DNA of 64,000 bases from G963667425 sp963667425 [NCBI: bacterium] (GCA_963667425.1 OY763407.1:1984001-2048000); one strand, 5' to 3'. Numbered from the stretch's first letter, positions 24,597 through 34,252 are shown. Notes: generated by a model not told the origin, from the sequence alone. Translations and numbers: made by a program.

Positions 24597-27500
24597 TTAA
24601 TCTTTTACAGGTTTAACCTTATTATTAAGATCCTGTATATTTATCGGAGCCACTTTTTCAGATTTTTTTGTAACTTCAGGAGTAATAATAGTTTTTTCAT
24701 ACTCAAAGCTGAAATTTCCATAACTTACACCGGCAAAAGAATCGAGAATTATATAGTATTTTCCGGCATTTTCTGCTGTTGTAACTTCAAAAGTAATATC
24801 ATATCCACCAGTAATACAGTTGTTTAACGCAGAGTCTTTAACAATAATTGCCACAAGAGGAAATTCTGCATTAACTTTTAGATTAAGAGAGGTGTTTTCT
24901 TCCATTTCAATAGAATAAACGACATCCGGTCCGACAAGTCCTGCACCCTGACAAACACCTTCTGAAGGATTATAGTCATTTTCTGCAAGAGTTGTATAGC
25001 CTGTTATAACACCTGATTCCTGAAGTGTAACTGCACCTGGAATTTTATCATTTTCAGGCACTGTCAGGGAAACATTTTCAAAAGAGAGGTCTATTGTAAA
25101 ATCATATTCCAGCGGATAATATGACATATCAAGAAGGACTATAACATCTTTTGAGGCATCACTATTATTGAGATAGTAAACCTGCTCCATAGCACCTGCT
25201 CCATGAAAAGCATTTCCGGCAAGACAAGTGCTCTCACTGCTGCAATCTGAAAGAACAGAAAGTTCCGCATCAAAATTACCTTCTTCTCCTGATTTAGGTG
25301 TAACTTTAAAAACCATAGCACTTTTTGCAGGAACAGAAACTTTGTAATAAAGATCAGGACCATAAGAATATCCGCCTGAGCAAGTGGTACTTCCATTCTG
25401 ATCTGTTCCATTTTTTATACTTCTGTCATATGTCCCGGCCGTTAAAGTTTCAGCTTTTTCGCAGCTGTTATTCTCATCAGGCTCAAACATGTTGAATTCA
25501 AGAGTATATGGAGAATTCATAAGCGGTGTAACATACGGATGCTGGAAAACCTGAACATAAATAAAAGAATCAACATCGGAATGGTATTCTACGAACTCCG
25601 AAAAATAAGTCTGCTGATCATTACTGTTTGCGATAACATCGCCGTTACTGTTGTAAATCACAACATAAGTTGCATTGCTTTTTTCGCCACAGAAAGGTCT
25701 TGTCCTTATGTTAAGATATTTTCCTGCTTTTACTTCAAATTTATAAAAATCATTATCTCCATAGCCAAGTTTGCTTTCATGATAAAATGTTCCAAATATA
25801 AAGCCTTCCGTAACAAGCTGCGCCGTTTCCAGCGTGTTGTTTGGTTCAATTTCCAGTGTTCCCTTTCTGCTGTCAGGAATACAGTCACCGGACACACATC
25901 TCATCATATCACAGTTACAGTCAGCATTTGTTACACAATATTCAGGCTGACATAAATTACTTCCGCAATCCTTACTGAAACATTCTCTGTTTTCAGCACA
26001 TGCCCAGTAATCACGAACTGTAGGAACAGCACAAATACTGTTTCTGTTACAGAAAGCTCTTTCACTGCCGCATGAACTTCCGAAAGGATAGCAAACCTGA
26101 CCGTTACAGTAAGTTCCTTCAGGACATAATGCCGGATTATCCTGACAATCCTGAAGACAGAACTGCTCGCCTTCATACCCGATAACACATGAACCGTAAT
26201 CATAGAAAACCACCTGACAATCGGTTTTAACTTCACATGAATTACAGGTTTTCTGATTTTCGGCAGGATCTACAGCATCATATCCTATACAGCCGGAATC
26301 TCCACTGCATTCTGTAGAACAGACACCGTAAAGACATTGAGCATTCTTTTCACAATCATCATCAAACCTACAGACATTATAAAAACTTTGTCTCCATGGG
26401 TAGGCTTTTCTACAGACACCATCAAAACAACCACCTATGTCAAAACAATCAGCGTCAGATTCACAATTTACAGTACAATAGTAATCTTTTATTGTCTCAT
26501 CTCCATAACAGATATCTTCACAAGACCACACATACGGACAATTTTCTCCCGGCTTGAAATGCTTCTGTTCTTCAGCAACACAGAGACCCAAGTCCTTTGT
26601 TTCCGTCGTTCCATCTTCATTTTCAACTTCATGGGAACCGTAAATATAACACGAACCTATTGCGCATTCACCATCTGTTTCACATGCTTTTGAGCAGAAA
26701 AGTCCATCCACGCATTCATATCCGTCACCGCACTGCCAGCTTGCGGTGCAGTCTTCACCAAATTCAAGGTGTCCCTTAACACTTTCAGGAAGACATGCAT
26801 AATTGTTAGACGCCTTCACAAAGCCACATTCCATATCTGTATTTGCTTCACATAAGTATGTTGTAACATTGTTTTCAGTTTTTTTAGTACAGTAATCACC
26901 GCAAATTTTCATATCAGAAAATTCTATACAGTTACCGCTTGCACACTGAGAATCTTCTGAACACTCCTCTCCGTTAACCATATCAAATCTATTTGGATCA
27001 TGGCAGGTTTTAACACCGTCCTGATAAACATTCTCCATACATTCAAAACCTGAAGGACAAGGTGTAAGAATAGAAGAACAGGATGCAGTACAATAGCTGT
27101 CATAACATGCACCGCTACTGCAATCCATAACGGACTGACATGGTCCGCCAGTATCGACACTGCCTTTATGAACGCAATATTTTTCAAATTTAAAGCCACC
27201 GGCAGTTCCACCTTCCTTACATTTACCACAACTTCCGCAGGAATCAGAAATAAGATTGGAAGTACACTCTTCGGAACAGAATCTTGCTTCGCCGCCATAA
27301 CTAAGACAAAGACCACCTTCACAGTCATCATCAAGATTACACGGCTGAAAAGTTTTCATCTTGGGAGAAGGTCTTTTAAGCATTGAAACATACAATGGCC
27401 TGCACTGATAACCATACTCTTTAGAGTGATAATGGCAGTTCATACCGCCAGGACAATCTTCATCCTCTTTACATGTTCCGGTACAGACGCTTGCTTTTGT

Positions 27501-28121
27501 AAAAGCAGACATTCCATTTTCATCAGTTCCTGACCAGTCATATATAGTATCGCAAAAACCAGTTCCACATTCACTATTATAATTACAAGGCATTCCAGCC
27601 TTTAAACCATAAGGTCGGTTATCACATTCACCGAAACCATTACATGAACCATTTTTACACAGTCCACTACCCATAACACCGGAAACAGCTTCACATTCAC
27701 TGTTCTCAGGTCTTGGACTCCAGCTGGTTTTTGATATATCCCTGTTACAGTAAGTACAAGTACTATCCGAATTAACTTCGCCATCCTTAATACATTTCCC
27801 ATCAATTTCACAGGTAAGCCTGTCACACAGACAAGTGAATCCGCCATTTTCATCAGGAACACACTGAGACCTGTTAGCTTCATTACATGGATTAGGATCA
27901 CAAGGATTCTGAACAATCTGGTCAGCATCTTCAATTTCACCATCAGAATCAATAATTTCTGCATCCAAGTCATCTTCATCAGGTTCAGAATCTATAATAG
28001 AATCTGCATCCGATAAAATAGAATCCTCATCTGTAACATTTTTTTTACTGCTTCCATTATCACAAGAGACAGTAAAACAAAACAGGATAATACTAATAAA
28101 AAACAGGAATAATTTTTTCAT
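24597..28121 (-). CDS. Giant Cys-rich lipoprotein with EGF-like and PPC-like domains
   Basis: 1174-residue lipoprotein (lipobox TVSC, Cys20) with an Asp/Glu-rich linker (about 30-75). An EGF-like module (NPCDPNPCNEANRSQCVPDE) is followed by about 15 Cys-rich units of the type CxxDxDCxxGxC (CKEDEDCPGGMNC, CNLDDDCEGGLC, CRFDDDCEKNAQC) up to about residue 780. The last 380 residues contain three PPC-like beta-sandwich domains (EIEPNNTLETAQL; PDENNSCEKAETL; VPENDKIPGAVTL). The units may be disulfide-stabilised stalk modules holding ligand-binding domains away from the cell. The start is ATG at 28121 with AGGGAT upstream; 32 extra upstream codons precede the signal peptide and are excluded. Function unknown. 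Confidence 0.8.
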   Translation of the reverse strand: MKKLFLFFISIILFCFTVSCDNGSSKKNVTDEDSILSDADSIIDSEPDEDDLDAEIIDSDGEIEDADQIVQNPCDPNPCNEANRSQCVPDENGGFTCLCDRLTCEIDGKCIKDGEVNSDSTCTYCNRDISKTSWSPRPENSECEAVSGVMGSGLCKNGSCNGFGECDNRPYGLKAGMPCNYNSECGTGFCDTIYDWSGTDENGMSAFTKASVCTGTCKEDEDCPGGMNCHYHSKEYGYQCRPLYVSMLKRPSPKMKTFQPCNLDDDCEGGLCLSYGGEARFCSEECTSNLISDSCGSCGKCKEGGTAGGFKFEKYCVHKGSVDTGGPCQSVMDCSSGACYDSYCTASCSSILTPCPSGFECMENVYQDGVKTCHDPNRFDMVNGEECSEDSQCASGNCIEFSDMKICGDYCTKKTENNVTTYLCEANTDMECGFVKASNNYACLPESVKGHLEFGEDCTASWQCGDGYECVDGLFCSKACETDGECAIGSCYIYGSHEVENEDGTTETKDLGLCVAEEQKHFKPGENCPYVWSCEDICYGDETIKDYYCTVNCESDADCFDIGGCFDGVCRKAYPWRQSFYNVCRFDDDCEKNAQCLYGVCSTECSGDSGCIGYDAVDPAENQKTCNSCEVKTDCQVVFYDYGSCVIGYEGEQFCLQDCQDNPALCPEGTYCNGQVCYPFGSSCGSERAFCNRNSICAVPTVRDYWACAENRECFSKDCGSNLCQPEYCVTNADCNCDMMRCVSGDCIPDSRKGTLEIEPNNTLETAQLVTEGFIFGTFYHESKLGYGDNDFYKFEVKAGKYLNIRTRPFCGEKSNATYVVIYNSNGDVIANSNDQQTYFSEFVEYHSDVDSFIYVQVFQHPYVTPLMNSPYTLEFNMFEPDENNSCEKAETLTAGTYDRSIKNGTDQNGSTTCSGGYSYGPDLYYKVSVPAKSAMVFKVTPKSGEEGNFDAELSVLSDCSSESTCLAGNAFHGAGAMEQVYYLNNSDASKDVIVLLDMSYYPLEYDFTIDLSFENVSLTVPENDKIPGAVTLQESGVITGYTTLAENDYNPSEGVCQGAGLVGPDVVYSIEMEENTSLNLKVNAEFPLVAIIVKDSALNNCITGGYDITFEVTTAENAGKYYIILDSFAGVSYGNFSFEYEKTIITPEVTKKSEKVAPINIQDLNNKVKPVKD

Positions 28122-28235
28122 TGATAAATCCCTAACAAAAAATTTATAAACTGACAACAATTTGAGCCTAGCACAAAAAAGGGATAAATCAATAAAATCT
28201 CTACATTTTTCACACAATTAAAAAGAAAGGAAATT

Positions 28236-28250
28236 TCCCTGAAAAAGGGA
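28236..28250 (-). terminator. Short hairpin between the barrel genes and the Cys-rich lipoprotein gene
   Basis: TCCCT and AGGGA pair around a five-base loop. On the minus strand the hairpin is followed by AATTTCC and a T-rich stretch. It sits 29 bp after the stop of the last barrel gene. The stem is only five base pairs, so it is a weak or partial terminator at best. Confidence 0.3.
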
Positions 28251-28278
28251 TAGATATTTAGAAATAAAAAAGAAATAT

Positions 28279-28833
28279 TTAGAATCTCAGACCTAAAAGA
28301 ATATAAATATCTGGAATATATCGAGAAGTGTCTCCACAATATGTTCCATCTGGTTTTGCACAATCAGATTCTATAAATGCTTTATATGAAATAGGAAGTC
28401 CAACACCAATACGAAGCTGAAAAGCACGATCATATGATAAATGGTTTATAAATGAAATTTCCGCTACAGCTTCATAGAAAGAAATTGTAGTATTAAAAAT
28501 GTTTATACCTGTTCCAAAACCAGCGCCAATACGAATTTCATCTTTTTTATACCAGTTTAAAAAAATTGGAACCCCCACAACACTTTTCCCTTTTATTGAG
28601 AGTGAATCATAGAAATTACAAGCCCCTTGAATACTAATCATTTCCCAGAAAAAATACTTCCATCTGACTGTTGCAAAAGCAAAATTTGCTGTAGCACCAT
28701 AAGTACTTCCACCAAGCGCAAAGGCAAACCACTCCGTTTTTTCATGACTATATCTGATAATTGGTTCATCCTCTGCAAAAAGCGAAAATGAAAGCACTGA
28801 AACTATAAAAAAAGCTAATATTCTATTTTTCAT
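28279..28833 (-). CDS. Small outer-membrane beta-barrel-like protein (paralogue 3)
   Basis: 184 residues with a signal peptide (ending near LFAED) and alternating aromatic strands ending in a C-terminal Phe (ILLGLRF), as in outer-membrane barrels. The motif TEWFAFALGGSTYG near the N terminus is shared with the two upstream genes. It is a family paralogue with the pattern EIRIGAGFGTGIN, and could form an eight-stranded barrel. GGAGA precedes the start at 28833. Function unknown. Confidence 0.72.
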   Translation of the reverse strand: MKNRILAFFIVSVLSFSLFAEDEPIIRYSHEKTEWFAFALGGSTYGATANFAFATVRWKYFFWEMISIQGACNFYDSLSIKGKSVVGVPIFLNWYKKDEIRIGAGFGTGINIFNTTISFYEAVAEISFINHLSYDRAFQLRIGVGLPISYKAFIESDCAKPDGTYCGDTSRYIPDIYILLGLRF

Positions 28834-28850
28834 CTGTTTTCTCCAACTAT

Positions 28851-29408
28851 TTAAAATCTTACGCCAGCAAATCCGTATATGTTTGGCATATAATAAATTT
28901 TATTGCAATTTTCTTCTCTTTCACCACATTCAATTTCACCAAGTCTGCCTGTACCAAAAGGAAATTTTGCTGCTGCGCCAATCTGAAAAGCCATTTCATC
29001 AGAAATGTGAAAAACGTATGAAACTTCAGTCAAGGCATCGATAGAAGAAAAAGAATTTTTAAAGAACTCGGCACCTAAACTTAATCCAGCTGAAATTCTT
29101 ATTTCATGTCTGTTATCATCCGTAAGAAAAAAAGGAATTCCGGAAGCAGTTTCAGCTCTCAGTGCAAAAGCATTCTGTGTAATAAAATCATAAGAACTCT
29201 GAATTCTTAAGGTTTCCCAAAAGAAAGAGTGCCATCTTAGCGTGCATACAGAAACATGCCCGCTTAAACCATAAGTTCCGTACCCTAAGGCAAATGAAAA
29301 CCACTCCGTCTTTGTTTTGATAAATCCGTGAGTATATTTCTGTTCTTCTGCAAAAAGTGAAAAAGAAAGCATAAAAATTATAAGAAAAGCTAATATTTTA
29401 TTTTTCAT
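28851..29408 (-). CDS. Small outer-membrane beta-barrel-like protein (paralogue 2)
   Basis: 185 residues, signal peptide ending near LFAEE. It carries the same TEWFSFALGYGTYG block, the HEIRISAGLSLGAE strand and the C-terminal YMPNIYGFAGVRF. The start is ATG at 29408 after TTGGAGGAATG; four codons upstream belong to the ribosome site. The downstream and upstream family members lie 17 and 15 bp away, so the three are surely one transcript and arose by tandem duplication. The closing GVRF-type C terminus is consistent with Bam-dependent insertion. Confidence 0.74.
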   Translation of the reverse strand: MKNKILAFLIIFMLSFSLFAEEQKYTHGFIKTKTEWFSFALGYGTYGLSGHVSVCTLRWHSFFWETLRIQSSYDFITQNAFALRAETASGIPFFLTDDNRHEIRISAGLSLGAEFFKNSFSSIDALTEVSYVFHISDEMAFQIGAAAKFPFGTGRLGEIECGEREENCNKIYYMPNIYGFAGVRF

Positions 29409-29423
29409 ACATTCCTCCAACTA

Positions 29424-30032
29424 TTAAAATCTTACGCCAGCAAAACCATATATGTTGGGCATATAAACACTTTTATAATAATAACTCCCAAAAGCACTTG
29501 CAAACATTTCATCATCAGTAAAAAGTGGAAAATCGGCACTAACTCCCACCTGAATTGCAAATGAATCAAAAATTCGAGCAATATATGACAATTCAGTAGA
29601 AATATCTAAAAGATACCCATCTTTTTTATAACAGGATATTCCCAAACCTACTCCAGCACCAACTCTTATTTCATGCCTGTTATCAGCTGTAATAAAAAAA
29701 GGAAGGCCTGCTGAACTTTTAATTTTGAATGAAAATACACTATATTCAGAAGCGACACCAATTTCATTAATGATATTGTCGCGATCATTAGTTCTGGGAT
29801 ATGAAAAATCACGTGATGCATGAAGTTTCAATATTTCCCAGAAAGCATTTCTCCATCTTAAAGTAAATGCAGAAAAATTTAACGAATAGCCATAAGTTCC
29901 ATAACCTGCTGAAAACGAGATCCATTCTGTAGAAGTTCTTATAAAAACATGTTTATATTCAGTTTTTTCTTCTCCAAAGAGTTTAGCAGACAAAAACAGT
30001 ATAAAAAATAAAAAAAACATTTTACTTTTCAT
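29424..30032 (-). CDS. Small outer-membrane beta-barrel-like protein (paralogue 1)
   Basis: 202 residues, the first and longest of three tandem family members. Signal peptide to about LFGEE, then STEWISFSAGYGTYGYSLNF, HEIRVGAGVGLGISCYKK and the C-terminal YMPNIYGFAGVRF, identical at the end to the next gene. The start is ATG at 30032 behind GGGAGGG; seven upstream codons are excluded. Insertions in the middle (FSYPRTNDRDNIIN) distinguish it from the others and would fall in an extracellular loop if the barrel model holds. Confidence 0.74.
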   Translation of the reverse strand: MKSKMFFLFFILFLSAKLFGEEKTEYKHVFIRTSTEWISFSAGYGTYGYSLNFSAFTLRWRNAFWEILKLHASRDFSYPRTNDRDNIINEIGVASEYSVFSFKIKSSAGLPFFITADNRHEIRVGAGVGLGISCYKKDGYLLDISTELSYIARIFDSFAIQVGVSADFPLFTDDEMFASAFGSYYYKSVYMPNIYGFAGVRF

Positions 30033-30179
30033 CAATACCCTCCCAACTGGCACAGCTTACAGCCTATATTTAATAGACGAATAAGCGAAGTCAAAATGTT
30101 CAATTTTTTTCAGACTATTTTAGAACCAGCTGGTTTTACTAGGCTATTTTTTTATGAAAAGGACTGAAAAAGTGCTGTT

Positions 30180-31076
30180 TCAGATTTTATGAACAATTCT
30201 TTTACTGCTGCTTCTTGTAATTTTGCTTCCAATCATAATTACAAAAAGACCTGCTATGAAAAAAAGAGAAATTTTTTCACCATAAAACATAATTGAAAAT
30301 AGAGTTGCAACTGCCGGTTTAAGAAAAAAGACAAGTGATGTCGAAGATGCGGAAAGTATTTTAAGCATGTTGAAAAAAACTATGTAGCTTATTCCGCTTA
30401 CAACTATTCCGACATATAAAAATGATGCCAGATATTGCTTATCGGCAAATATTTCATGCGGGATTGCTAATGAGTTTCCCTGAACGAGCAAAATTATAAG
30501 AGAAAATATAAGCCCGGAGGCAAAACTTACAGTGTTAACTGTTATTGGTGAAATACCGTTTGAGTATTTTTTGCCAAGCACTGTATAAAGTGCAAAACTG
30601 ACTGCACCAAGCATAGCATAAACGATCCCTAAATCGAGCGACAAGCCTTTGTTCAGAGCAATAATCACAACACCCGTCATCCCTACCAGAAAACCTGCAA
30701 GTTTTTTCATAGAAAGTTTTTCAATATTAAGTATGTGGGAAAATCCAAGCACAAAAAGGGGATTTGATGAGAAAACAACTGCCGCTGTTGCAGGTGTGGT
30801 ATTTTTTATAGCAAGCTGAAGCATTGTCATTGAAAATGTTATGTTAAGAAATCCAAGCCCTGCAAGATGAATCAGATCTTTTTTGCTTAATGCTTTTATT
30901 TCAGAGATTCTTTTTGTTGATATCTGAAAAACAGCAAGAACAGCAAAACCTATAACAAATCTGTAAAATGTAAGCAAAAACGGGTCAATAACACCCATAA
31001 GCGGTTTTGATGCAACTTCCATTGAACTGAAAATTATAACGGCTGCAATAAAATATATCAGACCTTTTCTGTCCAT
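30180..31076 (-). CDS. EamA/DMT-family membrane transporter
   Basis: 298 residues with ten predicted membrane helices in two homologous five-helix halves (EamA repeat). The first half contains FYRFVIGFAVLAVFQ and the second ends with FFLKPAVATLFSIMFYGEKI, a typical second-repeat signature. Such proteins export amino acids or metabolites; the substrate is not predictable. It overlaps the mtaB 3' end by 19 bp, so it is the last gene of the isc-mtaB transcript. The start at 31076 is fixed by the membrane segment beginning immediately after. Confidence 0.85.
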   Translation of the reverse strand: MDRKGLIYFIAAVIIFSSMEVASKPLMGVIDPFLLTFYRFVIGFAVLAVFQISTKRISEIKALSKKDLIHLAGLGFLNITFSMTMLQLAIKNTTPATAAVVFSSNPLFVLGFSHILNIEKLSMKKLAGFLVGMTGVVIIALNKGLSLDLGIVYAMLGAVSFALYTVLGKKYSNGISPITVNTVSFASGLIFSLIILLVQGNSLAIPHEIFADKQYLASFLYVGIVVSGISYIVFFNMLKILSASSTSLVFFLKPAVATLFSIMFYGEKISLFFIAGLFVIMIGSKITRSSSKRIVHKI

Positions 31077-32275
31077 AATCTGCCATCCTTAACTCTGATT
31101 CTGATTGTTTTGCACTCTTTGAGCACGCCTTCGCCAAAGTAATCAACTGTCAGATAGTTTGCTGCTGTTCCTGAAAAATGGTTCTTACCTTTTTCTTCTT
31201 CAAGAATCATTGTGGTTACCAATCCGTCACATTTATCAATATATTCTCTTCTTTTCACTTCAAAGAGCTCTCTCATTTTCCTTGCTCTCTCTTTTTTTAT
31301 ATCAGAAGGAACTGACTCCTTTTTCTCAAGCTCATAACCTTTTGTCCCTTTTCTAGGAGAAAACGGAAAAACATGACCATAAGCAAGAGGAAGCTTTTTT
31401 ATAAGATTAAATGATGCCATGAAATCTTCATCTGTCTCACCTGGAAAGCCGACAATAACATCTGTACCGACAGCCACACTGTTTGAGCCATCATCTGTAA
31501 GTCTCATTACTGCCTTTGCAAAATCTTCAGCCGGATATGGGCGGTTCATCTTTTTTAAAATGGAATCACTTCCGCTTTGCAGTGAAATGTGCCAATGCGG
31601 CAGCACTTTCCCCTCTTCAGCCATTTCAAAAAGCTTTTCTGAAATTTCAAGACACTCCATAGAGCCTAGCCTTACCCTTCCTATCTTTTCAAAAGCAAGA
31701 TTGGCAACATCGGCAAGTGTTTCTCTGTAGTTATTATCTTTTCCATATCTTCCAATGTGTATACCTGTCAGAACAACTTCATTAAAATCTTTATTTTTAA
31801 GGTCATCAAGAACTTTTGAAATATCTGACATTGGAACACTTTTTATTTTACCGCCTCTGACATACGGAATTATGCAGTATGTGCAGAACTGATCGCAGCC
31901 GTCCTCAATTTTAAGAAAAGGTCTTGCTCTTGAAAAATCGACAGCAAAGAGTATTTCCGATTCAAAAAATGAGGCGACCTTTTCAATTGAATTTAAATAG
32001 AGCGCATCAGCATCTTCAGGCATACTGCTGTATTCTTTTCTTGTTCCGCAGCCTGTAACTATGACTTTGCCTTTTTTTGAAAGGCGGCGAATCATATTTC
32101 TAACCTGCGAATCGGTTGCAGAAGTTACAGTACAGCTGTTTATGATATAAAAATCGGCATCTTCTTCAGGTGAAACTATTTCAATGTTCTTAAGAGACTC
32201 TTTCAGCTGCTCGGTCTCAAAGAGATTGACTTTGCAGCCGAAAGTATAGAAGGCAACCTTAGGAATTCTGACCAT
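31058..32275 (-). CDS. mtaB: tRNA t6A37 methylthiotransferase MtaB
   Basis: Radical-SAM methylthiotransferase that converts t6A37 of tRNA to ms2t6A. 405 residues. The N-terminal UPF0004 domain has its three cluster Cys (TFGCKVN, NSCTV, VTGCGTR), followed by the radical-SAM motif CDQFCTYC. GxxHIGRYG and SLQSGSDSILKKMNRPY are typical of the MtaB branch rather than MiaB. A C-terminal TRAM-like part follows. It needs two [4Fe-4S] clusters, and it is encoded in the same run as IscS and IscU, overlapping iscU by 17 bp. GGAAAA serves as ribosome site inside iscU. Confidence 0.92.
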   Translation of the reverse strand: MVRIPKVAFYTFGCKVNLFETEQLKESLKNIEIVSPEEDADFYIINSCTVTSATDSQVRNMIRRLSKKGKVIVTGCGTRKEYSSMPEDADALYLNSIEKVASFFESEILFAVDFSRARPFLKIEDGCDQFCTYCIIPYVRGGKIKSVPMSDISKVLDDLKNKDFNEVVLTGIHIGRYGKDNNYRETLADVANLAFEKIGRVRLGSMECLEISEKLFEMAEEGKVLPHWHISLQSGSDSILKKMNRPYPAEDFAKAVMRLTDDGSNSVAVGTDVIVGFPGETDEDFMASFNLIKKLPLAYGHVFPFSPRKGTKGYELEKKESVPSDIKKERARKMRELFEVKRREYIDKCDGLVTTMILEEEKGKNHFSGTAANYLTVDYFGEGVLKECKTIRIRVKDGRLWTEKV

Positions 32276-32642
32276 TTTTTTCCATATATTCCTTTATTGC
32301 CTTGTGAAGAGCATCTGCCGCAAGGTTTGAGCAGTGAAGTTTTTCAGGCGGAAGACCGCCAAGTTCTTCAGCAACGAGGTCTCTTGTAACTTTTAAAGCC
32401 TCTTCAAGAGTTTTTCCCTTAACCATTTCAGTTGTAACAGAGCTTGTAGCTATAGCGGCACCGCATCCGAAAGTCTGAAATTTAATATCTTCAATTATTC
32501 CGTCATTTATTTTAAGAGAAACCTGAATAATATCTCCGCATGAAGCATTTCCAACTTCACCGAAAGCATCTGGATTCTCTATTCTTCCGACATTTCTAGG
32601 ATTCATGAAATGTTCCATAACTTTATCGGTATAATCCTGCAT
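32259..32642 (-). CDS. iscU: Fe-S cluster scaffold IscU/NifU N-domain
   Basis: Scaffold on which IscS assembles [2Fe-2S] clusters. 127 residues, a single IscU domain. The three ligand Cys are present: Cys35 (GNASCGD), Cys60 (FGCGAA) and Cys104 (KLHCSNLA), with Asp37 beside the first. The C terminus lacks the Nfu extension of full NifU. AGGAG lies well placed before the ATG, nine bases after iscS. Together with iscR and iscS it forms a minimal ISC operon without hscBA or fdx in this window. Confidence 0.94.
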   Translation of the reverse strand: MQDYTDKVMEHFMNPRNVGRIENPDAFGEVGNASCGDIIQVSLKINDGIIEDIKFQTFGCGAAIATSSVTTEMVKGKTLEEALKVTRDLVAEELGGLPPEKLHCSNLAADALHKAIKEYMEKNGQNS

Positions 32643-32651
32643 GATTCACTC

Positions 32652-33830
32652 CTATTTTATATTGTTTATAAATCTGTCGTAAAGCGGTGAAAAACTTCTG
32701 AGAGTAACAATTGTCTTCTTAAGTTCTTCAACCGTATAATCTATATCTTCCTTTACTGTTTCACGTCCAAGTGAAAATCTTATTGTTGAATGAGCTTCAT
32801 CTTCACCAACATGCATAGCCGTTATTACATGACTTGGATCAAGAGTTCCTGATGAGCAGGCAGAACCTGTAGAAACAGCAATGCCGGCATAGTCAAGTTT
32901 AAGCTGAATACCTTCGCCTTCAACAAACTCAAAGCTTATATTTGTAGTTGTCGGAAGTCTATGCTCCTTGTCACCAAGCACTTTAACATAAGGAATCTCT
33001 GCAACAACTTTCTCTTCAAGATAGTCTCTTATAACAGAAACTCTTTTAGCCTCGCTATCCATCTCTTTTAATGCAAGTTCCAGAGCAGCGCCCATTGAAA
33101 TAATTCCAATAACATTTTCTGTGCCCGCACGTCTGTTCTTTTCCTGATGTCCGCCGGTAAGATATGGAGTGAGTCTTTTCCCTTTTCTTATAACAAGTGC
33201 GCCGATTCCCTTAAGTGCATAAAATTTATGACCGCTTATTGTCATAAAATCGACACCTAGATCATTAAAATCAACAGGAATCTTTCCAACAGCCTGAACA
33301 GCGTCAGTATGAACAAGAACATTGTGCTTGTGGGCAATTTCAGCAATCTCTTTTACAGGATAGATGTTTCCTATCTCATTATTTGCAAGCATTATTGAAA
33401 CAAGACCGGTATTTTCCTTTATAAGAGCTTCAACATCGGCAGGATTTATCCTTCCTTTCTGATCTACCGGAACAATAGAAACTTCATAACCGTGCTTTGT
33501 AAGATATTTAGCAGTCTCAAGAACAGCAGGATGCTCAACTGCGCTAACAATTATATGATTTTTATTTTCTTTAAAGTTTACGCCGTAACCTCTTAAAACA
33601 GTATTGTTACCTTCAGTTGCACATGAAGTGAAAACAAGGTTCTTTGCTTCGGTTCCAATCGCTTTTGCAATAACCTCACGGCTACTTTCAACTGCATTCT
33701 TTACAATACGTCCCTCTTTATATCTGCTGGAAGCGTTTCCGTAATTTTCCATAAGGAAAGGGAGAACAGCATTTTTAACTTCCTCTCTTACAGGTGTCGT
33801 AGCATTGTTATCAAGATATATTCTTTTCAT
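32652..33830 (-). CDS. iscS: Cysteine desulfurase IscS/NifS
   Basis: PLP enzyme that takes sulfur from cysteine for Fe-S clusters and tRNA thiolation. 392 residues. It begins IYLDNNATTPV, has the His and Asp of the PLP pocket (VHTDAVQAVGKIPVD), the Schiff-base Lys in SGHKFYALKG and the mobile loop Cys in STGSACSSGTLDPSHV. The long loop before ACSSG is that of class I (IscS-like) enzymes. The start is ATG at 33830, overlapping the iscR stop (TAATG) with GGAG upstream; five further upstream codons belong to iscR. Confidence 0.95.
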   Translation of the reverse strand: MKRIYLDNNATTPVREEVKNAVLPFLMENYGNASSRYKEGRIVKNAVESSREVIAKAIGTEAKNLVFTSCATEGNNTVLRGYGVNFKENKNHIIVSAVEHPAVLETAKYLTKHGYEVSIVPVDQKGRINPADVEALIKENTGLVSIMLANNEIGNIYPVKEIAEIAHKHNVLVHTDAVQAVGKIPVDFNDLGVDFMTISGHKFYALKGIGALVIRKGKRLTPYLTGGHQEKNRRAGTENVIGIISMGAALELALKEMDSEAKRVSVIRDYLEEKVVAEIPYVKVLGDKEHRLPTTTNISFEFVEGEGIQLKLDYAGIAVSTGSACSSGTLDPSHVITAMHVGEDEAHSTIRFSLGRETVKEDIDYTVEELKKTIVTLRSFSPLYDRFINNIK

Positions 33831-34252
33831 TATTCGACTCCGCAAACATGAGTTTTTAACAAATCTTCTATAGTTTTTAATTCAAGGAACGCTTTTACAT
33901 GAAAATAAAAGTCATCCCACAAATGCTTTGCTTTACAGTGAGCACCAAAACATGTATTTGTCTGTTTTCTTTCACAGTCAGGAATATTTTCTATCTCACC
34001 GACAGCAAGTAAAACATCAAAAAGGGTTATCTCGGAAGGCTTTTTACTTAAAACATAGCCTCCTCCTGGACCTTTAACGCTCTTTACCAGTCCGGCTCTT
34101 CTAAGTTTATTAAAAAGCTGTTCGGTATATGAAACCGGAAGCTTTTCAAATTCGGACAGAGCTGAAAGAGAAACAGGATTTCCCTGCCTTTCCATACATG
34201 CAAGAGCTGTTATTGCCCTTACCGAATATTTTCCTTTTTTAGAGATAAGCAT
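33830..34252 (-). CDS. iscR: Rrf2-family Fe-S regulator, IscR-like
   Basis: Winged-helix repressor of 140 residues that senses Fe-S cluster status. The helix-turn-helix lies around VSYTEQLFNKLRRAGLVKSV, followed by the Rrf2 wing GPGGGYVLSK. Three Cys (93, 101, 106) and a nearby His (110) are arranged like the [2Fe-2S] site of IscR, though the spacing C-x7-C-x4-C differs from the E. coli C-x5-C-x5-C. Its operon encodes iscS and iscU, supporting autorepression when clusters are plentiful. A strong promoter with an Rrf2-like half-site lies just upstream. Confidence 0.92.
   Translation of the reverse strand: MLISKKGKYSVRAITALACMERQGNPVSLSALSEFEKLPVSYTEQLFNKLRRAGLVKSVKGPGGGYVLSKKPSEITLFDVLLAVGEIENIPDCERKQTNTCFGAHCKAKHLWDDFYFHVKAFLELKTIEDLLKTHVCGVE

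Noticed and set aside
30130-30145. AACCAGCTGGTT palindrome near the end of the EamA gene as a terminator
   Set aside because: It has no loop and no T-run in the right place for the minus strand; a self-complementary 12-mer alone is not evidence.
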